The notes: generated from the sequence alone by a model not told the origin. A stretch of 64,000 nucleotides of DNA from Rhodobacteraceae bacterium UBA6213 (GCA_002421605.1 DISJ01000003.1:1-64000); one strand, 5' to 3'. Positions 18,107 through 26,328 are shown, counted from the stretch's first letter. Numbers and translations: made by a program.

Positions 18107-18978
18107 CAGCGCGCAAGGGCATCATTCTGGCAGGCGGTTCGGGCACTCGGCTTTATCCGGTGACGCTTGGAATTTCCAAGCAACTCTTGCCGATTTACGA
18201 CAAGCCGATGATTTATTACCCGCTTTCGGTGCTGATGCTGGCAGGCATCCGCGAGATTGCGGTGATCACGACACCCGAAGATCAAGGCCAGTTCCGCCGC
18301 CTGATGGGCGACGGCGACCAGTGGGGGGTGCGGCTGAGGTATATCGTGCAGCCCGCACCCGAAGGCCTCGCGCAGGCCTATATTCTGGCCGAGGAATTCC
18401 TGGCCGGGGCGCCAAGCGCCATGGTGCTGGGAGACAATATTTTCTTTGGCCACGGGCTGGTCGATCTTTTGCACACCGCCGATGCAAGCCCGTCCCCGGC
18501 AACCGTATTCAGCTATAAGGTCGCTGACCCAGAACGGTACGGCGTGATCGACTTTGGTGCCGATGGGCAGGTGCACGGTATCGTCGAGAAACCTGCCGTG
18601 CCGCCTTCGAACCAGGCACTGACCGGGCTTTACTTTGTTGACGGCACCGCGCCTCAACGCGCCCGCGCAGTGACGCCCTCGGCGCGCGGCGAACTTGAAA
18701 TTGTGACTCTTCTGGAAAGCTATCGCGCCGACGGCGGACTTGATGTGCAACGCATGGGGCGCGGCTATGCCTGGCTCGACACCGGCACCCACGCAAGCCT
18801 GCTGGATGCCGGCAATTTTGTACGCACCTTGCAAAATCGGCAAGGGCTGCAAACCGGATGCCCCGAAGAAATCGCCTTTGATCAAGGCTGGATTAGCCGC
18901 GAAACTCTCTCTGCCGCCGCCGCACGGCACGGCAAGAACGACTACGGGCGGTATTTGACGCAAAGAAGTGCGGACTAG
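18103..18978 (+). CDS. rfbA: Glucose-1-phosphate thymidylyltransferase
   Basis: 291 aa. The first enzyme of dTDP-rhamnose synthesis, usually feedback-inhibited by dTDP-rhamnose. GIILAGGSGTRLYPVTLGIS and KQLLPIYDKPMIYYPLS form the nucleotide-binding and active-site segments; VLGDNIFFGHGL and YAWLDTGTH are also characteristic. It is coupled to rfbD by an ATGA overlap and is the last gene of the plus-strand polysaccharide locus. No clear intrinsic terminator follows. Confidence 0.95.
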   Translation: MTARKGIILAGGSGTRLYPVTLGISKQLLPIYDKPMIYYPLSVLMLAGIREIAVITTPEDQGQFRRLMGDGDQWGVRLRYIVQPAPEGLAQAYILAEEFLAGAPSAMVLGDNIFFGHGLVDLLHTADASPSPATVFSYKVADPERYGVIDFGADGQVHGIVEKPAVPPSNQALTGLYFVDGTAPQRARAVTPSARGELEIVTLLESYRADGGLDVQRMGRGYAWLDTGTHASLLDAGNFVRTLQNRQGLQTGCPEEIAFDQGWISRETLSAAAARHGKNDYGRYLTQRSAD

Positions 18979-19069
18979 TCGGTCTGATCGCGCCGGTCTA
19001 GTAGTTGACAGATGGTGGTTTAGGCGAGCGCCTAGGCCACGAAAGTGCGGGCTGTGCGCGCCTTACGGG

Positions 19070-19456
19070 TCAGCCCCCCGAGGCATCGTTGGCAGCACGC
19101 AGACCCATGCTTGCCAAAGCTATTCGCCCGTCTAGGCCCGCAACCACCGTAAGCTTGCCGAGCGCCGCCAAAGGTGGTTCGGTTTCCCCCTCAGCGATCC
19201 ACAGAACAATCGCGGCCTGCGCGCGCGAAGCCGCTGCCAAGTCGCAGCCCCATTCGGGCTCTATCAGCGGCGATGTGGCACCGGAGAACCACGCATCCGA
19301 CGCCTCGAACGATGCAGCAGCGTATCGGTTGGCGCTCGCGTCCTGCCACGTGGCCGCGCCAAAGGTCTGATCGTCCGCACCCGAAAGACCTAGGCAGCGC
19401 GCAAGCTGGTTCGCGTCCGGGATCATGGCGACAGGACAAGAAATGGTTAGACGCAT
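19070..19456 (-). CDS. Phage/GTA-like protein of unknown function, third gene of spike cassette
   Basis: 128 aa, no signal peptide or membrane segment. It is not identified by motif. The N-terminal half (PDANQLARCLGLSGADDQTFG, then WQDASANRYAA) resembles small proteins I recall next to spike/fibre genes of rhodobacterial prophages. It starts 2 bases after the stop of the fibre-like gene, so it is in the same operon and probably a virion or chaperone component. The recollection is not a database match. Confidence 0.55.
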   Translation of the reverse strand: MRLTISCPVAMIPDANQLARCLGLSGADDQTFGAATWQDASANRYAAASFEASDAWFSGATSPLIEPEWGCDLAAASRAQAAIVLWIAEGETEPPLAALGKLTVVAGLDGRIALASMGLRAANDASGG

Positions 19457-19458
19457 GG

Positions 19459-20544
19459 TCAGTACCCCGCCAGTTTGCGATTGAGATATGCCGTCAGCCG
19501 CGCCGTTTCCGCAGCGGTCAGCGCCCGATTAATCGCGCCAAAGGCAACTGTGCGGGTGCCGCGCAGAGTTTCGAGCGATCCCGCGCCAATGGTCTGCGCG
19601 CCCGTAATCGTTGCGCCTGCCTCGGTCGCACACCAGATCGTCGCATCCGTCCCGAGGTCAGGAACCGTCACTGGCAGCGCATCGTCAACGGCGTCGTTAT
19701 AGAGTGCCCACACGTCACGCTGGCCAGCTTCGGTGATGTCGTATTGGCTCATGTTGTGTTGGTAGGCGGTGCGGGTAGAGCCTAGTTCAAGTTGCAGACC
19801 CTTGACGCGATAGGTCACGTCGATTGGCGCACCCGTGGCCACGCTCAACGAAATTGCAGTTCTGACTTGGTTTCCCGACGCGATAACCCGCGTTGACGTG
19901 CTAATGGTATCGACTTCCCCGGAGGCGAGATTTCCAGATACCGCAGCAACATATGTGGCTGGCGCAGTTTCCTCCACCGTGTCAACCCGCAGGCCATAGA
20001 CACCGGAAAGAGTCCCCCCGGTGCGCTTGGCAATGGCGCTCGCCGTCCACGATTGCCCAACTGACGCGGCGTTTCTGGTGTTTGCGACGGCGAAGCACAA
20101 CTGGTGCAGCGTTCCGGTAGGGGTTCCTGTCCACTGAATGTCCACGAACGGCAACCCGTCCGTGTCTAGGCCACTAGCTAGTTTTGTAGAAGTCATGCCG
20201 TTATGCAGCACCGTCGCGGGCCAATACGCCACATTATCCACCGCTGCCGACCCATGCGCCACGTTGCGCAGCCCGCCAGCCGGATACCGCGCAAGGTAGG
20301 GCCGCTTGGTGCTGGTGGCTTGCGCGGCGTGGTTGCCGTTGCCAGATTGGTCACGCACCAGACCGACGGGCTGGCCCTGCGCCGTAACAGGCGTGGCACC
20401 CGCGCTGTCTTGGAACAAGCTCGACATGATCGAGGGGTCACATAGCGCGCCAAGTGCGCCAATGCCGAAAACCTGACCGGGGTGCCAGTCGGCACGCGGA
20501 CGGTGCGGCGCCGAGGTGAAGGAAAAATCACTGACGAACTTCAT
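19459..20544 (-). CDS. Phage/GTA head-fibre-like protein, candidate GhsB-type spike fibre
   Basis: 361 aa, Gly/Ala/Thr rich, with no signal peptide. The N-terminal third contains the stretch LFQDSAGATPVTAQGQPVGL, then DQSGNGNHAAQ, a motif repeatedly seen in phage tail and fibre proteins, and the middle is beta-rich with a possible jelly-roll/LamG-type carbohydrate-binding fold. It overlaps the spike-base-like gene by 4 bases (ATGA), the same order as ghsA-ghsB of the R. capsulatus gene transfer agent, whose products form head spikes that bind capsule. The GhsB assignment is inference from position and fold style. It could also be a prophage tail fibre. Confidence 0.6.
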   Translation of the reverse strand: MKFVSDFSFTSAPHRPRADWHPGQVFGIGALGALCDPSIMSSLFQDSAGATPVTAQGQPVGLVRDQSGNGNHAAQATSTKRPYLARYPAGGLRNVAHGSAAVDNVAYWPATVLHNGMTSTKLASGLDTDGLPFVDIQWTGTPTGTLHQLCFAVANTRNAASVGQSWTASAIAKRTGGTLSGVYGLRVDTVEETAPATYVAAVSGNLASGEVDTISTSTRVIASGNQVRTAISLSVATGAPIDVTYRVKGLQLELGSTRTAYQHNMSQYDITEAGQRDVWALYNDAVDDALPVTVPDLGTDATIWCATEAGATITGAQTIGAGSLETLRGTRTVAFGAINRALTAAETARLTAYLNRKLAGY

Positions 20545-20804
20545 GCAAGCACCAGCGCATGAATTCCCGTGGCGGTGGTGCCGGTTGCCATGACGCGGCT
20601 AACCCCAACGGCCAACACCGAGTAGTCAGCCACTTTGACAGTTCGTGTGTGGCCCGCCACGGTGACGATCACGATGGTACCGCCAGTTTCCGTATAGATC
20701 GCCGGGGCGACCAGCGGCAAATCGACTGTATCGCTCGGCAAAACCGGCAAAATGTCCGTGGCCGGCCCATTGAGTGAAAGATCCCTGTTTTTGAAGGGGT
20801 TCAT
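20541..20804 (-). CDS. Spike base protein, RCAP_Rcc01079 (GhsA) type
   Basis: 87 aa. The order of motifs (MNPFKNRDLSLNGPATDI, LPSDTVDLP, a beta-rich middle with ETGGTIVIVTVAGHTR, and a C-terminal VTRVMATGTTATGIHALVLA-like end) matches my memory of the small spike base protein family named after R. capsulatus Rcc01079. In R. capsulatus this protein anchors GTA head spikes that help particles attach to recipient capsule. GAGGAG precedes the ATG. It is the first gene of a three-gene minus-strand operon. Prophage origin is the alternative; no capsid, terminase or portal gene is visible in the window. Confidence 0.7.
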   Translation of the reverse strand: MNPFKNRDLSLNGPATDILPVLPSDTVDLPLVAPAIYTETGGTIVIVTVAGHTRTVKVADYSVLAVGVSRVMATGTTATGIHALVLA

Positions 20805-20832
20805 GGTGGTGTCTCCTCGCGCTGCGGGCGCG

Positions 20833-20855
20833 GCGATGGCGATTCAGGCCATCGC
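20833..20855. repeat. 8-bp-arm inverted repeat in the leader of the spike operon, candidate operator
   Basis: Arms GCGATGGC (20833-20840) and GCCATCGC (20848-20855) flank a 7-base loop. It ends about 29 bases from the spike-base start on the far side, close to where a promoter would lie. It could bind a regulator or form an mRNA hairpin. The known quorum-sensing control of ghsAB in R. capsulatus makes it worth testing. Confidence 0.4.
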
Positions 20856-20984
20856 AATGCGCCTCGGTGAATACTCACCAGACCGTCGCAACAATTCGTG
20901 CCCAAATTGACAGCCCAGCGCGCGGCACATGCGAACGTGGCGGCAAGAATCGCGAAACATTTCGCCCCCGGACACCGCAGAAAC

Positions 20985-21016
20985 GAAAAAATGGAAAGAC
21001 CCCCTTACCTGAAGGG
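20985..21016 (-). terminator. Probable terminator of tRNA-Cys
   Basis: Read on the minus strand, CCCTT-CAGGT-AAGGG (21016-21002) is a 5-bp hairpin, followed after a few bases by a run of six T residues. It lies about 30 bases after the tRNA 3' end. The stem is short, so confidence is moderate. Confidence 0.45.
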
Positions 21017-21044
21017 ATTTCTAAACTCGGATCATCGGGAAACT

Positions 21045-21118
21045 TGGAGGCGGGTACCGGAATCGAACCGGTCTTCACGGATTTGCAATCCGCTGCGTAA
21101 CCTCTCCGCCAACCCGCC
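21045..21118 (-). tRNA. tRNA-Cys (anticodon GCA)
   Basis: On the minus strand the 7-bp acceptor GGCGGGT (21118-21112) pairs with ACCCGCC (21055-21049), followed by discriminator T and an encoded CCA (21047-21045). The anticodon loop reads TTGCAAA, giving GCA for cysteine. The T-arm GGTTCGATTCC is canonical. Total length is 74 bases. U73 is the expected discriminator for cysteine. Confidence 0.95.
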
Positions 21119-21287
21119 AGCCTTTCGAGGTGGGATTCACATAATGGAACGGGTCAGTCGCCGCAAGAGGGCGCGAAGGGGCGCGGGTGGGTCTTGCACC
21201 TTGCATCAGCCACTTCGATGCGCTGAAAGTAACGCTGCAAGCCTCGGCCGCTTTTGGCGAGGCAAAGGGCGCTGCCCCGGGGACAAC

Positions 21288-22214
21288 ATGATCTGGTGGG
21301 TTTTGGCGGCGGTGCTGGTGCTGCTGGTGCTGGCGGAGCTCAAGACCTCGCGTTCAGATGGCACGCTGGTGCGCGCGCATCCCTATCGCCAGATGCTCCC
21401 CTATCTGGTGACGACGCCCAACAGCGCGATCACGCTTTACGACGAGCAGATCAACGCTGAGCCGCTACTGGCCTTTATCGAAGCGCAGCGCGAACTTGGC
21501 AAAGATGTCGATGTCACCGATTGTCTGCTGGCCGCAATTGCCGTGGCGCTTGATGAATCGCCACGGATCAATCGCTTTGTGATCGGGCGAAGGCTTTATC
21601 AGCGCCATGCGCGCAAGGTTTCCTTTTCGGCGTTGCGGCGCAAAAAAGATCGCCGCGCCGAGGTGGCGGCGGTGCAATTGACCGTCAAAAACGACTGGGC
21701 GTTTGATGATTTACACCGTGCCCTACAATCCAGCATTGCAATCGAACGCTCGGGGCAGCGCACCTATACCGACCGCGAACTGCGCGCAACACTGGCACTG
21801 CCGCGCCCACTGCTAGGCTTTGCGGTGGCGGCGCTGAAGTGGCTTGACCGGCGCAATCTGCTGCCCGCCTCGTTTCTGGACAAGGACCCTCTCTACTGCT
21901 CGGTTTTCCTTGCCAATCTCGGCAGCATCAACATGCGGCCCGGTTATCATCACCTGTACGAATGGGGCAATTGCCCGCTGTTCGTTGTGGCAGGCAAGAT
22001 TGCCCCGACCCCGGTGGTAGAAGCGGGCGCGGTCGTGGTGCGCCAAATTCTGCCGCTGCGCATCAGCTTTGACGAGCGGATCGACGACGGCATCAATGCC
22101 AACGACGCACTACTGGCCGCCAAGCGCGTGCTGGAAGACCCGTTCGCACAACTTGGATGCCTGCGCCCTGATGGCAGCGACCGCGTTCTACTGCGGGCTG
22201 CGCCCACATCCTGA
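21288..22214 (+). CDS. Membrane-anchored 2-oxoacid dehydrogenase acyltransferase-like protein, catalytic His replaced
   Basis: 308 aa. One N-terminal membrane helix (MIWWVLAAVLVLLVLAEL) is followed by a domain resembling the CoA-dependent acyltransferase (E2/CAT) core: VTDCLLAAIAVALDESPRIN, VFLANLGSINMRPGYHHLY, and a C-terminal LRISFDERIDDGINANDALL. In true E2 and CAT enzymes the last motif is (D/H)HxxxDG with a catalytic His; here it reads DERIDDG, so the His is Glu. There is no lipoyl or subunit-binding domain. It may be a non-catalytic binding protein or use different chemistry. ATG 21288 is chosen because an open frame further upstream runs through the tRNA-Cys gene. Confidence 0.7.
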   Translation: MIWWVLAAVLVLLVLAELKTSRSDGTLVRAHPYRQMLPYLVTTPNSAITLYDEQINAEPLLAFIEAQRELGKDVDVTDCLLAAIAVALDESPRINRFVIGRRLYQRHARKVSFSALRRKKDRRAEVAAVQLTVKNDWAFDDLHRALQSSIAIERSGQRTYTDRELRATLALPRPLLGFAVAALKWLDRRNLLPASFLDKDPLYCSVFLANLGSINMRPGYHHLYEWGNCPLFVVAGKIAPTPVVEAGAVVVRQILPLRISFDERIDDGINANDALLAAKRVLEDPFAQLGCLRPDGSDRVLLRAAPTS

Positions 22215-22240
22215 CCGCTGCAAAAGCGTGCGCTTCGGCG

Positions 22241-24697
22241 CTAGCTACCACGCGGCTTGGCGCGCACGGTGGGTTCAGCCTGCAACGGGTCTTCGGGCCA
22301 GGGGTGGCGCGGGTATCGGCCGCGCATATCGCGGCGCACCTCGGCGTAAGTGCCCGCCCAGAAACCCGGCAAATCTTGTGTCACCTGCATCGGCTTGCCC
22401 CCCGGCGACAGCAGCGTCAATTGCAGCGGCAAGCGGCGGGGGCCAACGCAAGGGTGCGCGCGCTGGCCAAAAAGTTCCTGCAAGCGCACCGAAATGGCTG
22501 GTGCCGCGCCCTCGTAATCAATCGGCACCGCACGGCCGAGCGGGGTGGTGAAATGCGCCGGGGCCTGCGTTTCAAGCAACTGGCGCTGCGCATGGGTCAG
22601 CCAAGCGCGCAGCGGTTCGGCCAAATCGAGCGCGCGTAGGTCCGCCTCGCTGCGCCGGTTGCCAAGAAAGGGTGCCAGCCAAACTTCGGCGCTGGCCAGA
22701 AGCGCCGCATCCGCGACATCTGGCATGTTCGCGCCTTCGCGGTGTAGCAGCGCGATGCGCGCTCGCAGGCGGCGCGCGGGTTCCGAGAATACCAACCCGA
22801 TCTGGCGCACCCCTTCCAGCGCGGCCTCGGCCACGGCGGCTTGCGGCGGGTCAGGCCAAGGCGCCTCGGCAAGGATCAGCGCGCCAAGGCGTTCCTGCCT
22901 GCGCGCCACCACTTTGCCGTCGCGGCGCGACCAGATGCAGCTTTCCTCGCGACGGATCTGTTCTGCAAAAAGCCGTCGGAGACTGGCTTCTGGCAGCTCC
23001 ACCGCCTGGCGGATACGCGCCTCGCGCAAATCGCCGTCAAGCTCGCTCGCCACGATCAGGGCTGCGCGGGCCAGTGGGTCGGCGGCATCCATGACCGCGC
23101 CCTTGCCATTAGCCAACAGAAAGCGCGCGCCTTCGCCCGGGCGGCGCTGGCCGATGCGGTCGGGGTAGGCGGTGGCCGCTGCCTCGGCAAGGCTTAGCGG
23201 TTCGCGCGGCGGCTTGACCATCCGCGCAAGGCGCTTGGCCTCGGTGCGCGCGCGTTCAAGCACGCCGCGGTTGGGTCGCAGCGCGTGCTCTGCCTCAAAT
23301 CGAGAGGGGTTTTCTAGCGCTGCAACGCGCAACGAAAGGTCTGCAGGCGCGCGCGCGCCCAGTGAATCACGCTCCTCCATCAGCGCGGCCAGCGGGGCCG
23401 CGGCGGGGCCAGCCGTCACCAGCATATGTGCAAGCCGTGGGTGCAGCGGCAGCGCCGCCAGCACGCGACCATGCGGCGTGATCCGCCCCGCGCTATCGAT
23501 TGCCCCAAGCCCCGCCAGCAGTGCGCGCGCCTCGGCCAGCGCCGGGGCGGGCGGCGGCGTGAGGAACGCAAGACCCGCACCATCCGAACCCCAGGCGGCA
23601 AGCTCAAGCGCGAGACCCGCAAGGTCGGCCGTTTCGATTTCAGGTGGGGCGAAGGCTGCCAGTGCCCCTTCTTCGCCCTGTGTCCAAAGCCGATAGCAAA
23701 CCCCCGGCCCCAGTCGCCCGGCGCGGCCCCGCCGCTGTGTCGCCTCGGCACGGCTGACCCGCTCGGTCACCAGCCGTGTCAGGCCCGAACCTGGGTCAAA
23801 GCGGGCGCGGCGCGCACGCCCAGCATCAACCACCACGCGCACATCCTCGATGGTCAGCGAGGTTTCCGCTATGGCCGTCGCCAGCACCAGCTTGCGCAGG
23901 CCGGGCGCCGGTGCGATGGCGGCGCGCTGTGCGGCAAACTCCATCGCTCCGAACAGCGGGCGCAGTGCCACGCCTTCTGGCAGGCGCGGGGCCAACAGGG
24001 CGGCAGTGCGACGGATCTCTCCCTCACCGGGCAGGAACACCAGCACCCCGCCCTCGGTTTCTGCCAATGCCTCGGCCACCAATGCTGCCGTCGCCGCCGC
24101 AAGGTGCATTCCCGCGCCAATGGGGCGGCCTAACCACCGCGTCTCGACCGGATAGGCGCGCCCCTCGCTGACCAGCACCGGGGCTGCGTCAAGCAGCGCG
24201 GCCAGCGGCCCGGCATCAAGCGTGGCCGACATCACCAACAACTTCAGATCAGGGCGCAGCGCGCCGCGCGCCTCCCATGTCAGTGCCAACCCGAGATCGG
24301 CGTTCAGCGAGCGTTCGTGAAACTCGTCAAAAATCACGCAGCCGATACCGGTCAGGCCCGGGTCGGATTGCAGCATGCGGGTCAAAATTCCCTCGGTCAC
24401 CACCTCGATACGCGTGGCAGCCCCCACCCGCGCCTCGCCGCGGATGCGGTAGCCGACAGTGGCACCAACCGCTTCGCCCAGCGTTTCCGCCAGCCGCTCG
24501 GCCGCTGCGCGCGCGGCAAGGCGGCGCGGCTCCAACAGGACGATGCGCCCCGCCACCACCGGCAGCAACGCCAACGGCACCCGCGTGGTTTTACCCGCAC
24601 CGGGCGGCGCCACCAGCACCGCGCGGCCTTCGGCCACCAGCACGCGGGCCAGCTCGGGCAAAAGCGCATCTATCGGCAGGGCAAGGGCGGCGGTCAT
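22241..24697 (-). CDS. hrpB: ATP-dependent helicase HrpB (DEAH family)
   Basis: 818 aa, the typical length. The helicase core has Walker A APPGAGKTT (about residue 30), DEFHERS (about 123, the DEAH-box variant) and SATLDA, with QRRGRAGRLGPGVCYRLW as motif VI. The C-terminal HrpB-specific region runs to the end, including PLQLTLLSPGGKPMQVTQDL. In other bacteria HrpB is a poorly understood RNA helicase, usually dispensable. It is convergent with the E2-like gene (26-base gap). Confidence 0.92.
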   Translation of the reverse strand: MTAALALPIDALLPELARVLVAEGRAVLVAPPGAGKTTRVPLALLPVVAGRIVLLEPRRLAARAAAERLAETLGEAVGATVGYRIRGEARVGAATRIEVVTEGILTRMLQSDPGLTGIGCVIFDEFHERSLNADLGLALTWEARGALRPDLKLLVMSATLDAGPLAALLDAAPVLVSEGRAYPVETRWLGRPIGAGMHLAAATAALVAEALAETEGGVLVFLPGEGEIRRTAALLAPRLPEGVALRPLFGAMEFAAQRAAIAPAPGLRKLVLATAIAETSLTIEDVRVVVDAGRARRARFDPGSGLTRLVTERVSRAEATQRRGRAGRLGPGVCYRLWTQGEEGALAAFAPPEIETADLAGLALELAAWGSDGAGLAFLTPPPAPALAEARALLAGLGAIDSAGRITPHGRVLAALPLHPRLAHMLVTAGPAAAPLAALMEERDSLGARAPADLSLRVAALENPSRFEAEHALRPNRGVLERARTEAKRLARMVKPPREPLSLAEAAATAYPDRIGQRRPGEGARFLLANGKGAVMDAADPLARAALIVASELDGDLREARIRQAVELPEASLRRLFAEQIRREESCIWSRRDGKVVARRQERLGALILAEAPWPDPPQAAVAEAALEGVRQIGLVFSEPARRLRARIALLHREGANMPDVADAALLASAEVWLAPFLGNRRSEADLRALDLAEPLRAWLTHAQRQLLETQAPAHFTTPLGRAVPIDYEGAAPAISVRLQELFGQRAHPCVGPRRLPLQLTLLSPGGKPMQVTQDLPGFWAGTYAEVRRDMRGRYPRHPWPEDPLQAEPTVRAKPRGS

Positions 24698-24905
24698 GCT
24701 GCCTTATGCCGCGCAGCCCCCGGCGCTGCCAAGGGGCAAAGGCACAGGTCAACACAGAAGGTATCTGTGCGCGCACTACGCGCAACATGCAGCAACACCG
24801 AGCTTACACACCAAAATCTGGTGACCTAGTGTCGCGATAGCGCACCGCTGGGTCAGGCTCGAGTCGCGGAAATTAAAATCGCGCCAGCAGCGTTTACACA
24901 ATTTT

Positions 24906-25214
24906 TTGCGTAAGTATCTTTTACTGGCGTTGATGCTATCCACCTGCGCGCCGACCGTTGTCACCGAATACAATCGCGACAGCATCCGAATTCAATCGGT
25001 CTCGAGTACGCCGACAGCGCAGGCGGTCGCCGAAGCGCAGCGTATTTGTGGCACCCAAGGACTCAAGGCGGAATATGCCTCAACGTTCAGCCACCAATCG
25101 ACCCTGACCTATTCACATATCTTCCTGTGCCTGACCAGCACAAAGCCAAATGCCGGTCTGCCGCAAACAGTTTCCCGCGCGCCGAGCTATCTGGAATCAG
25201 CGTCCACGCTCTGA
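24906..25214 (+). CDS. Small putative lipoprotein
   Basis: 102 aa, starting at TTG. The N-terminus MRKYLLLALMLSTCAPTVVTEYN looks like a lipoprotein signal with Cys at 14; the lipobox LSTC is imperfect because Thr precedes Cys. The rest has two more Cys, one in AEAQRICG and one in SHIFLCL. It looks like a small rhodobacterial lipoprotein family (AQRIC...AEYAST...SHIFLCL) of no known function. No good ribosome binding site precedes the TTG, but codon usage and the conserved-looking pattern favour a real gene. Confidence 0.6.
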   Translation: MRKYLLLALMLSTCAPTVVTEYNRDSIRIQSVSSTPTAQAVAEAQRICGTQGLKAEYASTFSHQSTLTYSHIFLCLTSTKPNAGLPQTVSRAPSYLESASTL

Positions 25215-25361
25215 CACCGATCCATCAGGGTCGTCGCGATAGACGCGGCTTCGCAACCGGCTAGAATATCGCAATTCGTCTTGATCTATTTAGCCCCGCA
25301 GTGGGCAAAGCGCCCCGCAACGGCATACCGCCGAAACAATCTATGGGTTATTTCAGGATTT

Positions 25362-25437
25362 TGGTGGAGCAGAGGGGGATCGAACCCCTGGCCTCGACAT
25401 TGCGAACGTCGCGCTCTCCCAACTGAGCTACTGCCCC
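25362..25437 (-). tRNA. tRNA-Ala (anticodon CGC)
   Basis: On the minus strand the acceptor GGGGCAG (25437-25431) pairs with CTGCTCC (25372-25366), giving the G3-U70 pair that specifies alanine. Discriminator A and encoded CCA follow (ending at 25362). The anticodon loop TTCGCAA gives CGC, reading GCG. The D-arm AGCTCAGTTGGGAGAGC and T-arm GGTTCGATCC are canonical. Length is 76 bases. Confidence 0.95.
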
Positions 25438-25515
25438 ACACCGGGGCGGTATTTCGCGCACGGCATCGGCATTGTCAAGCAAGCGCCGCAGGCGCGCGCG
25501 AAAAAAACTGACCGT

Positions 25516-25953
25516 TCAGACCGCCACCTTCGATTTCACGAAGGCTACCAGATCGGCCGCCGGGCGCAGGCCCGCGGCGCGCGCGACTTCGCGGCCCTTG
25601 TGGAACACGATGAACGCCGGAATACCCTGAATGCGGTGCCGCTCGGCAACTTGCGCAAATGCTTGCGTGTCGATCTTGGCAAAGCGGACTTTGGGGGCCA
25701 TTTGCGCCGCGGCCTTGATGAACTCGGGCGCCATCTGGCGGCAGGGCGCACACCAAGGCGCCCAGAAATCGACCACTAGGGGCAGATCGTCCTTGATCGA
25801 TTTGGCCAACGTGCCAGGGTTCAGCTCGGCCACCTTGCCCCCCGTCAAGGGCGCGCCGCAAACCCCGCATTTTGGCCCCGCGTCCAGGCGGTCGTGAGGT
25901 ACGCGGTTGGCCTTGCCACAGGACAGGCAAGTCAGTGTCAGGGGTTGGGTCAT
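25516..25953 (-). CDS. trxC: Thioredoxin 2 (zinc-binding TrxC)
   Basis: 145 aa, the usual TrxC length. An N-terminal zinc ribbon with Cys9/Cys12 and Cys29/Cys32 precedes a thioredoxin fold with active site WCAPC (Cys68, Cys71). The usual thioredoxin site is WCGPC; Ala for Gly may shift its redox potential. The cis-Pro loop is GIPAFIVF. It is a cytoplasmic disulfide reductase used in oxidative-stress repair. It lies just upstream of azlCD in transcription terms (minus strand) but has its own leader. Confidence 0.93.
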   Translation of the reverse strand: MTQPLTLTCLSCGKANRVPHDRLDAGPKCGVCGAPLTGGKVAELNPGTLAKSIKDDLPLVVDFWAPWCAPCRQMAPEFIKAAAQMAPKVRFAKIDTQAFAQVAERHRIQGIPAFIVFHKGREVARAAGLRPAADLVAFVKSKVAV

Positions 25954-26004
25954 TGCAGCCTCGCATCATATTCGCGCTGGGGAATATATGGGGCGCGGGC
26001 GAGG

Positions 26005-26328
26005 TCAGACAAGGGCATAGGCCACTCCGTAAAGCACCGCTCCTGCAAGCGTTGCCAACGCCACCGAGTGGCTGGCAAAATAGGCCACAGCAACACCCAG
26101 AACGCCAACCGCAACCGGGGCCAGATCGGCCAGTTGCGCAGATGCGACCAGCGGCTGCAACGAGGCGACGGCCAGCGTGGCGATGGCCGCAGGCCCGGTC
26201 GCCGCCAGAAACCGCGCGAAGAGCCCGCCCTGCGGCGCGTCCGAAAGGTCGAGCCGGGTCGGCAGATAGCGAAACGCCCAGTTTGCCGCCCCCACGATCA
26301 ACGCCAGCGCCACCAGATCTGCGTTCAT
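26005..26328 (-). CDS. azlD: AzlD-family branched-chain amino acid exporter small subunit
   Basis: 107 aa with about four membrane helices. The segment NWAFRYLPTRLDL (about residues 16-28) is characteristic of AzlD. It pairs with AzlC to export branched-chain amino acids or related analogues. ATG 26328 overlaps the azlC stop (ATGA), which fixes the start; the frame is open well upstream in the shadow of azlC. Confidence 0.87.
   Translation of the reverse strand: MNADLVALALIVGAANWAFRYLPTRLDLSDAPQGGLFARFLAATGPAAIATLAVASLQPLVASAQLADLAPVAVGVLGVAVAYFASHSVALATLAGAVLYGVAYALV

Noticed and set aside
19021..19034. Interrupted palindrome TAGGCG-AG-CGCCTA after rfbA as a terminator
   Set aside because: The loop is only 2 bases and no T-run follows on either strand.
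18979..21118. Spike cassette as a prophage or island integrated at tRNA-Cys
   Set aside because: I found no direct repeat of the tRNA 3' end on the far side of the cassette and no integrase. tRNA-Cys itself is intact.
20898..21287. Upstream extension of the E2-like gene
   Set aside because: It runs through the tRNA-Cys gene; ATG 21288 gives a proper membrane helix at the N-terminus.
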